From Coprinellus micaceus (taxonomy: Eukaryota > Basidiomycota > Agaricomycetes > Agaricales > Psathyrellaceae): 64,000 nucleotides of DNA. The stretch is taken from NCBI GenBank assembly GCA_951394405.1, contig OX596340.1, forward strand, positions 2,790,001 through 2,854,000, in the 5' to 3' direction. This document shows, piece by piece, positions 56,780 through 64,000 of the stretch (the stretch's first letter is position 1; each line of letters opens with the position of its first letter). The translations under genes and the position numbers were made by a program. The notes under the pieces are model-generated. The model was given only the letters and a program-made list of their open reading frames with translations. It was not told the origin of the DNA and did not search any database.

Positions 56780-58644
56780 TCCCTTTGCGATGGATCCGAG
56801 GGTCGAGCGACATTCTCCACCGCCGCGCTTCTCCATTCGAGGTAGGATTACTGTGAGAAGGAGGTGTGGGAAGCCATCAATTTCCTCCTTCTTCATTGCC
56901 GTTCCTCATCCGACCTCGTCGATCACATCCGTACATCGACGTTAACTGCCCTACACTGCCGATCTTCCACCTCACTCCTCGTTAGCATTCTCCCTTCTGC
57001 CTTCCTTGCCAATGCCACTCACCCCGTTCCCCCGCATTTCCTCTTTCTTTCGTGTTGCTCTACCATCTCCTTCTCTCCCTTCCGATTTACGGTTTTTACC
57101 GCCATGCCCTCTCCACCAAATATCGAACGAATGCCTGACCCCTTCGCTCACAGCTACGACACCTACTTCATCGCGAACGGCCCTCCGAAGCCCACCCAAC
57201 GCCTGCGGTTTCCACCACCAACCACAATAGCGCCACTGGCGGCATCGACATGGGTCTCCTTGCTACAAAACCCGCCAGCTACGGTGACTCGGGCAACAAG
57301 GAGGTGTATGAGCAGAAACGGAAGGCAGAGCAAGGGAAGAGGAACACGCCTAATAACTCGAGCTCGGGATCGTTGCCTGATCCATCGAAGGGAGGATGGA
57401 ACTCGAAAACAAGTGCACTCGCAGCGGCAATACATGCTACCATCCCTTCACACCCATTTTGCCTCCTCCGTCTCCCCCCTCCGCCATCGCACCAACGAAT
57501 TGTCGCGTCCAAGCGGGCTGCACGCCTCCCACTATCACCACGCTCGGTGTGAAGGCGCCAGCCACACGCGCCGTCTGGACAGGAGAACCCATTCGCTAAG
57601 GCTCACTAGCAACGACATTCGTCGTTCGCCAATCCCCCTGCCCCCTGCAAGGATGCGGGGTTCTGATGTGCCTCCCCTTCAACACCAGCGACAGCGGGAA
57701 CTCCGAACCACACATGCCCACTCCCATTTCCTTCATGCCCCAACCCATGCCGCACCGCCATGCTCGAACAATAGCATCTACAGCGGGAGCAGCCACAGTC
57801 TCTGCGGACCTCTCATACCCTAGAACTCCCTCGGCACCTTGCTCTCATCGCCGCACAGTCCAATGGTCCATCCCTGAAGCAATGGTCAGAGGCATGATCG
57901 ATGATCCCCGAGCTACTCACTACCCCAATTGCGCCGAATACACCCGGCTTCACGGTTCCCTCTACTTACGTCTGCGTCACCTGGCCCAAGCGGGGGGGAA
58001 CCAGGGCTGAAGCAGGACGAGGGTCCGTAGCCGATCTCCCATAGGCCGTATCGCGCGGAGTAACGCTAAAGACGCGCTCCCACTGAAGAGCGGGAGAAAA
58101 GGGACGGCTTTAGGAGGTGGTTTCCCATGGTGGCTCATTTGGGGGAGAAGTCGGCCAGGAAGGGAAGGCGAGTGGGTGACTGAGGAAGCCACAGTCGGGG
58201 ACGGATCGCTTGTCGAAATGGGTCTGGTTCGTCGGTTTGATCTTGCTGGGTTGATAGTATGCCTGGGTGTGTGCTCACGAAGGATAAACTCGACCATCAG
58301 TAACCTGTCGCACTGAGTGGGGATGCAGAGGGCGGATGGTAGGAGTATGGCGAATGGGAGGGGACTGGGACGGGGGAGTGGGGCGAGTACGCTGAAGCAT
58401 ACTAGTCCGACACATGCAATTGGTGCGAGGGGTGTGGGGCGGCTTGAGGCGGTTGTTATGCCGTGTCCTCGGTTACTGTACCGCAATGCGAACGTGGAGC
58501 TGGAAGGAAGAGGAGTGGTGTAAGGCGAGGCGAGCGAAGAGAGTCCGTATCCGAAGGCGACTGCGAGGGAGGTTGTGGAGAGTGAGGAGGAGGGAGGGCG
58601 AGGAGGGAGCATGCGGGGCAGAATGCAAGCCGGGAGAGGCGGTT
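56780..58644 (+). pseudogene. PRTM-5: decayed copy of the membrane-protein gene
   Basis: Recognisable parts are DPFAHSYDTYFIANGPPKP (about 57136), EVYEQKRKAEQGKRNTPNNSSSGSLPDPSKG (split over two frames from 57301), PMPHRHARTIASTAGAA-like sequence and, near the end, TLKHTSPTHAIGARG (58388). The hydrophobic segment is broken by TGA (about 58250) and the usual TTCTAG stop has become TTCCGA. Several frameshifts are present. Confidence 0.7.
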
Positions 58645-59929
58645 CCGATCGGGCGAGGTCGCCACCTCGATTGGTTTGGCGCTCGATTGTTAGTGCGCTT
58701 CTCGACTCGACTCAACGCTTTGCTGGGGCGTTCATGCATGGTTTTGCCCTTTTTCGAAATTATTTATTGTTCATTTATCGTGCTCCTCTCCCTCTTACAT
58801 TTCTCCTTGTTTCCTTGCGTCTTGTTTTCTACCCCTCTGCTCGACCCAATGATCTCAGCGTCTCCGCTGCACCCTTCGCCATCGCCATAAGCCAGTCCAT
58901 CGACAGTCTCTTCACCATCTCACCGCCAACGCCGCTGGCTCTATGCCCCTACAAAATATCTACGACCCACCTTGTTGCCTTTGGGTTCCTTCGTCGCCGT
59001 CCGTCGCCGTTACCACATCATACCTCGTCACCGTTTACCTGGCCTTCCATTGGATAGTTCGGATAATTTACGACCGTTTATCGTTTGATTTATCGAATCG
59101 TTCTACCATATCGATACCTACCCCTTCACCTCTCCCCTTCGCTACTTTACCGCTTCTCTCCCTGACCACCTCTCCTCGCACTACCTGTTCGCAGTTCTCC
59201 GATATACTGTACGTCAAGTCACCAGTGCTTCTTTCCTACTCTCAACTCCTTCTGTTTCTTCTCGGTTAACGTGTTAATGCCTTTCACTTCCCATCCCTTC
59301 TTACTCACGCTTACCCTGTTCCCTGTCCCCGTTCCCCATACCCGGTCTCCCCCTGGATATCTCTCGTTTAACTCATCGTCCCGTTTAACTCATTGCTTTG
59401 TTTCCCGGTCTCTTTCCTTCCTATCTCTCTCCAACGCGTGTCATTAGTGGGATCATAGAATCCCGTCCGCCGTTTTACATTTACCCCTCGTCTCGTCTCC
59501 CCTCTACCTCGTTCCTCGTCTCAGTTTCTGATTTTATGTCTCTTTCTCTCTCACCCCTGTGTTATCTGTACGGTCGCGTGGAGCAGGAAGTATGAGTCAT
59601 CGGGATGTAATTCATTTCTAGAACTCTTGAATCTCTGGACGTATACCTCGCGGGAAGACCGGCGTACAGCGTAGGGGTAAATATGTACAATGGTTTAGGT
59701 ATGTATGTGAGAACCCCCCTACAGCACCTGAAGGCCTGACTGACTCAACACCAATCAGAGTTTGCAGCCGTCGAGTTTTGAGTGTGAAGGGTCTGAGCGC
59801 TCTGGAATAACTCGATATATTAGATGTTCTTGGAATATGGTAAATATTAGTACTAGAGACCATAGGAAGGGAAAGAGGAAGGCCCCTGAAATTGGCAGGA
59901 TCACTCGGGAGTATGGTCTGGTTGTGCTG
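58645..59929. other. Convergent intergenic block PRTM-5 / NACHT-6
   Basis: Shared order: TTATTGTTCATTTATCGTGC (58764), CGGTTAACGTGTTAATGCC (59262), GTGTCATTAGTGGGATC (59438). No gene is supported. Confidence 0.5.
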
Positions 59930-62149
59930 CTAGGAAAGGCCAGGGGGTAACATACGACGAATCAAAGCGGTGATGCCGTTTTGGCGCCGTTGGTCACGGG
60001 TCGATCCTGGGCGTATTCTTCGCCTTTGTTGCTCCGGGCCCAACATCTCGCTAAGACCCATCTTCCGACCATCAGGGTACCGCACAGGGATTGGCTTGAA
60101 CCGGTCCTGGAGCATGCTCAGTGTTGTAGGCACATGCCAGTTGTTCGCCTTGGCAAAGCGCAGAATGCCTTTCCTCCACACCTTGCACGCTGGGCGACAG
60201 GAATACCATCGACACTGTAAGATATTTAAATGCGAGGGCTCGTAAGAAGAGGGAGGGTACACACATGTTCATGCACTAACCCGAAAGCTGTAGGGACCCC
60301 GTCTGAACGATCTCGTGCAAGATGATGGTGTCCAAGCCACCAATCGACATCGCCAGCATCGTGGTGGTGATTGTGAGCTGGTGGAAACCGGTTGGTGTCT
60401 GGTAAATAGTGGCAAAATGACCCCCAAAACACGTCTAAGGTATAGCCATCTGGGAGTGGGACCTGGGGCCCTCTATCTGCTCCCAAGTCAGCATCGGTGG
60501 CCAAGGTACGGTCACACGTTAAGGTACGCACCTCTGAGCACTTCAGAGTACCTCCCAGATTCGAAGGCGGTGATTTGATCGATTGGGATAAAAAGGTCGC
60601 CGCTGCGCTGCGGATCTACCAGAAAGTCCGACAGCGACTTATGGTAAAGCTGGAAATCGGGTTCGCCGTTCTCATTTACAACGCGAATCAAAGATGACAA
60701 AGGCCCCAGGAGGTATCCTGTTTCTCCAGGCGAAGACTCCAGTACCGCCCTGACGTACCAGGCGTCATAGATGCTATAGGTCAAGGCGGTCCTGATCCAC
60801 TTCACCGCGAGCACGGGTTTGGGGGTGGTCTGGATAATGCCTCTGTATAGGGTGTCCAAAGCCGCGAAGGCGTCGGATGCGTCGCTTCGCCGCCAGTTAA
60901 GCGTACGTACCAGCCGCTCGTGGGGGGTTCCGGACCCGTTTTGGATGTATCGAATGACTGTGGCTACATATACGAACTGCTCGGATGCCTCTTGAGCCCA
61001 ATAGCGAGGTATGCCTTCAATTCCCAGCACCTGGCCAGCTCGAGCGTACCAATTCTCTGCAAGGCCACAATCCATCCCTATCTTCGTAAGCATCCCTCGT
61101 GCGTACAGCTCCATGTCGGCCTCGGGGCTGTACTTACTGTCGAGGAACACCTTCTTGATCGCACTTGGGGGGAGTGAGGAGAGGCATCCCTCGATAGCGC
61201 GCTCTGGGCGACTGGCAATGACGACCCGGAATGGGAAGGAGGGGTCGCTGGTGGCCTGCATGAGAACTGATAGAACCTCCCGATGGTTGTCCGCCTTCGA
61301 TACCTGGCGCTCTGACTCCGCTTTGTACTCCCGCCCTTCGTCAGCTGCACACTCATCTACACCATCAACCAGTATCACTTTGGGCCAGGTAGATGCATCC
61401 GCCCTCTCCAGAAGTTTACGAATCGGCGTGAGGATGAGGATTTCAAGTTGCTGGGACAATTGCTTGTCGAATACCCATGGGTTGGCCTCAATGGAGGAAA
61501 GGATCGCCTCTCGCAACCCCGGAATTTCGAGGTGCAGGAGATGGTATGCGAAGGTCGGAATGAGGTACCGCTTCGAGCATCGGTCGACCTTCATCGCGGA
61601 CGTGGAAAAGAAGAAACTGCCCGCCAGCCATCGTCTCGCATGGCATTCGTCTGCAATCGACCCCATAATGGCTGTCTTTCCTGCGCCTGCAGGTCCAGAG
61701 AGCCACAGTATCCTCGCTTCGCCGCGGTCGATATGGGTGAGCATTTCTGCTTGCACAGCCTCCCTCGTTTCCGGGAAGCACTTTGGGGCGTCGGTCCCTC
61801 GCTCGGCGGAGTCGTGAGCAGCTCCCTTGGAGACATACTCCTCGAGGCCTGTGGGAAGGAACTATTGTCAGCCTCATGGTGTTCTAATAGCAATTGGCAC
61901 AGAAATGGGCCACTCACGATCCTGGGGGCCCTTGACCGTTCCAGGGCGGGCGCCGCCTCCGTAGTAGTGATTGCTGGTGTTATCTGCGAAACAATCCGTT
62001 ACTGTCCCCGTTGGAGTACTTCGAGCCTGAGACTAACAGTAGTCGCCATGGTGGTGGCTTGAGTTGTCGTTCCACGACTGATCGTTGGTGATGTTGAGCG
62101 TATTGCCTCCCCCGATATCCTGGCTCGCCCCCGGCGGCCGTCTCTCCAT
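59930..62149 (-). CDS. NACHT-6: NACHT NTPase (type A core) with altered C-terminus
   Basis: Exons 62149-62038, 61983-61918, 61848-60532, 60476-60265 and 60214-59930 give 663 aa. It starts MERRPPGASQDIGGGNTLNI; the N-terminal part is rich in Asn, His, Gly and Tyr. P-loop GPAGAGKTAIMGS, Walker B VILVDGVDE, FRVVIASRPE. A deletion after EMLGP replaces the usual PDYTSQNR...LEEQRS ending with a basic tail (EQQRRRIRPGSTRDQRRQNG...). The ATG could also lie further upstream in the same frame (62257), but the shorter start matches its sisters. Confidence 0.83.
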
Positions 62150-62299
62150 TTGACAGTATGTGTGGCCCTGGTGGACGCGAACAGGGTAAGGCGCGGGAAG
62201 GTGAGGGAAATGGGCAAGAGGTAAGTAGCTTGGGCGCTGTTCTGTTGAGAAACTCAATGCACGAGGCGGTGGGCTGTGCTCGATTAGATAATGTTGCCA

Positions 62300-62322
62300 T
62301 CACATTTGGGCGCTTAATGGCC
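62300..62322. promoter_or_regulatory. NACHT upstream palindrome (NACHT-6), damaged
   Basis: TCACATT, TGGGCGCTT, AATGGCC: left arm and spacer kept, right arm partly lost; about 150 bp before the start codon. Confidence 0.45.
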
Positions 62323-62593
62323 CGTCCGTATTTGGACTCCGGGAATACCCGGTGACCAGCGACCAGCACACCGTAGATTCCACCACAATTCGACGATTGG
62401 GTTGACCCCGAACCACAGAGAGATCATTCCGATGGTTCTCCCTGGAAGGTATGTGGCAAAGGCGCAGTTCTACCCTCACCTATGCAGTTCTGCGTGCATT
62501 TAAAGGAAGGGCCAAAACCGTCAGTATTGACTCTCAAGAATATGGGAAAAGGTCTGGCAAATGCGCGAGCGCTGCGTTTATGCGTGGCACACG

Positions 62594-62615
62594 TACTTTA
62601 GGGCGCTTAATGAAA
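62594..62615. promoter_or_regulatory. Second, diverged palindrome copy upstream of NACHT-6
   Basis: ACTTTAGGGCGCTTAATGAAAT keeps the spacer and the first bases of the right arm. The flank CCCGCTGAGGCTGGGGCATGAGG matches the flank of the palindrome in other units, so the upstream segment was duplicated or rearranged. Confidence 0.4.
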
Positions 62616-63408
62616 TGTGGTGGATCAAGTGCTTCAGCCCGCTGAGGCTGGGGCATGAGGACAAACACGGAGACACTACGTTGACTGGAGGTACTAAGGG
62701 CCTCCCATTCGACATGAGGTGGGTGAGGGAAGGGGGCGATGGGGCAGAGGTCGCCAGGTTTGAGTTCCCACAAAGCCCTTTATCATTGCGAGGTCGGTAG
62801 GGTTTTAGGGACGGTATGCAGCCCCTCCCGAGAGTGATATGTCAAGCACACTAATTATAAGTTACTGTGTTAATGCAAATGCTCGGCAAAAAAACAAAGA
62901 GCTGAGTCTGCATTTGTGAATCGCCAATCGTTCCTCGACTAAAAGATACAATGGCGAGCGATGCGATAGCAAGTCGACTTGCGTACCTTCTGAGGATCCG
63001 TACAGTAGTAGTATCCATCGCAGAGATGGAACCACAAACACTCGCGTGTTCGGGGAAGCACGTGGTGGGTGTACGAGGACGCGCTGACAGTCGAGCCCTA
63101 TGCCAACAGCGGAGACCGGATCGTAATACGCCCATTGAGAACCGCGAGCTCTCAAGAGTGGACTCCCCTTCGTTCCCATATCTCCTCTTTGGTGTACCCC
63201 TCCCCAAGTTGGTACCGCACGACGCAACTGGACAAACGCTCCAGCAGGCTCCATCTCCATCTACTACCACCTGGGAGGAAGGCGTTTGCATGGACAACCG
63301 GTGCTGATTTCGTCGACGATGTGCAGAGCCTGAGATCTGAAAGTTCATGGGAATGACAAAATGCGACGCAAACATCTTGGTCAAGGAAAGAAGTTCGCCT
63401 TGTCGATT

Positions 63409-63456
63409 TCGGCAAATTCCGATGGTTGACAAATATCTGAGCGATGATGTCACGCG
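63409..63456 (+). promoter_or_regulatory. TCGG...CCGA plus CRE-like block before PRTM-6
   Basis: TCGGCAAATTCCGAT then GATGATGTCACGCG. Confidence 0.4.
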
Positions 63457-63559
63457 TGCGCGTCTCTCTTCTCTACACAGCAATGTCCGTTGTTATCATG
63501 GGAAGACCTCTTGAGGCTTGAAGCGTGAGGATGCGCTATCCAAGAAGCGTTCTCTTACT

Positions 63560-64000
63560 CTCCGCCTATTCAAGGCTCAGGCCTCCAAATCCCACCCACC
63601 ATCCGCTGTTTTCACTACGGCGCTGTTAGGGGGATAGGTCCGGGTCTCCTCTCTGTGCGATCCGACGGCGATGACGCTTTGGACGACGGGAGGCGTATGC
63701 GAGAGAACGGAAGGCAGGTCAGGCGAGGAGGAACGCGGCGATTAACTCGGGCTGGGGGTCGTCACCTGGTCCATCGAATGGAGGAGAGAACCAGAGAACG
63801 GCTGCACTCACAGCAGCGATCCACGCCAACACCCCTCCCCGCCTAATCCGCCTCCCCTGTCCCCTTTACACTCACGCCGAAACCTATCGCTGCGCCAACC
63901 CGGGGAACGCTGTGCCTACTATTGCCACGTCCGGCGCGAAGTCCCCTGGGAGGCCTGAAGGGGAAACCATCCAATCACCGCTCGACAAACCCCTGGCCTC
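63560..64000 (+). pseudogene. PRTM-6: decayed, partial at the window edge
   Basis: The exon 1 end and the intron are missing; similarity to exon 2 begins near 63590. It runs through GGIGPGLLSV-like sequence, the EAYERTEGR region, NAAINSGWGSSPGPSNGG-like sequence (about 63735) and APKPIAAPTRG-like sequence, to the window end. Frames change repeatedly. Confidence 0.65.

Larger units (their letters stand above)
62150..63408. other. Divergent intergenic region NACHT-6 / PRTM-6
   Basis: Homologous to the other units, with a second palindrome copy about 300 bp beyond the first. No conserved reading frame. Confidence 0.5.
22318..64000. repeat. Tandem array of ~7-kb NACHT/PRTM units
   Basis: Distances between NACHT stop codons are 7,059, 17,031, 6,541 and 6,981 bp. 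The second falls to 7,104 bp when the hAT element (4,068 + 8) and the TIR element (5,845 + 6) are removed. Each unit has the same order: convergent block, NACHT (minus), palindrome, TCGG/CRE-like block, PRTM pseudogene (plus). Confidence 0.9.

Overview
The window is nuclear DNA of a filamentous basidiomycete, most likely an Agaricomycete. Genes are split by short 49-90 nt GT-AG introns. The window holds Copia, hAT and KDZ-like transposon genes, a family of fungal NACHT (NLR-type) NTPases, an atypical alpha-kinase, and a proline-rich single-pass membrane protein of a type I recall from mushroom genomes. There is no sign of bacterial gene organisation. All family names come from motifs read by eye, not from a database search.

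Layout. 1-2821: 3' end of a Copia retrotransposon with its LTR. 3566-5931: a KDZ-like transposase gene broken by one in-frame TGA. 6108-7959: a three-exon F-box/LRR-like gene. 8190-10540: a degenerate ~100-bp satellite split by a clean 778-bp solo LTR with a 5-bp target duplication. 10700-14850: an inverted NACHT unit (NACHT-1). 14850-18785: diverged tandem repeats and the upstream region of the membrane-protein gene. 18786-20874: the only intact copy of that gene (PRTM-1). 22318-64000: a tandem array of ~7-kb units, each with a minus-strand NACHT gene and a plus-strand, decayed copy of the membrane-protein gene (PRTM-2 to PRTM-6).

All six NACHT copies can be spliced into full reading frames of 650-680 codons with the same five-exon structure. 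Their companions are pseudogenes. Along the array the NACHT copies alternate between two types of NTPase core (A-B-A-B-A) joined to a nearly constant C-terminal half. A palindrome, TCACATT-N8-AATGTGA, lies about 140-220 bp upstream of every copy.

PRTM-3 has received two further insertions. One is a complete 4,068-bp hAT element (16-bp terminal repeats, 8-bp target duplication, transposase of eight inferred exons). The other is a 5,845-bp element with ~290-bp terminal repeats and a 6-bp target duplication. It contains exactly two divergent, apparently intact genes: a DDE integrase and a zinc-ribbon alpha-kinase. Removing both insertions brings this array unit back to about 7.1 kb, matching its neighbours. 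The integrase/alpha-kinase element is the best candidate for an undescribed system; the mosaic NACHT array is second.
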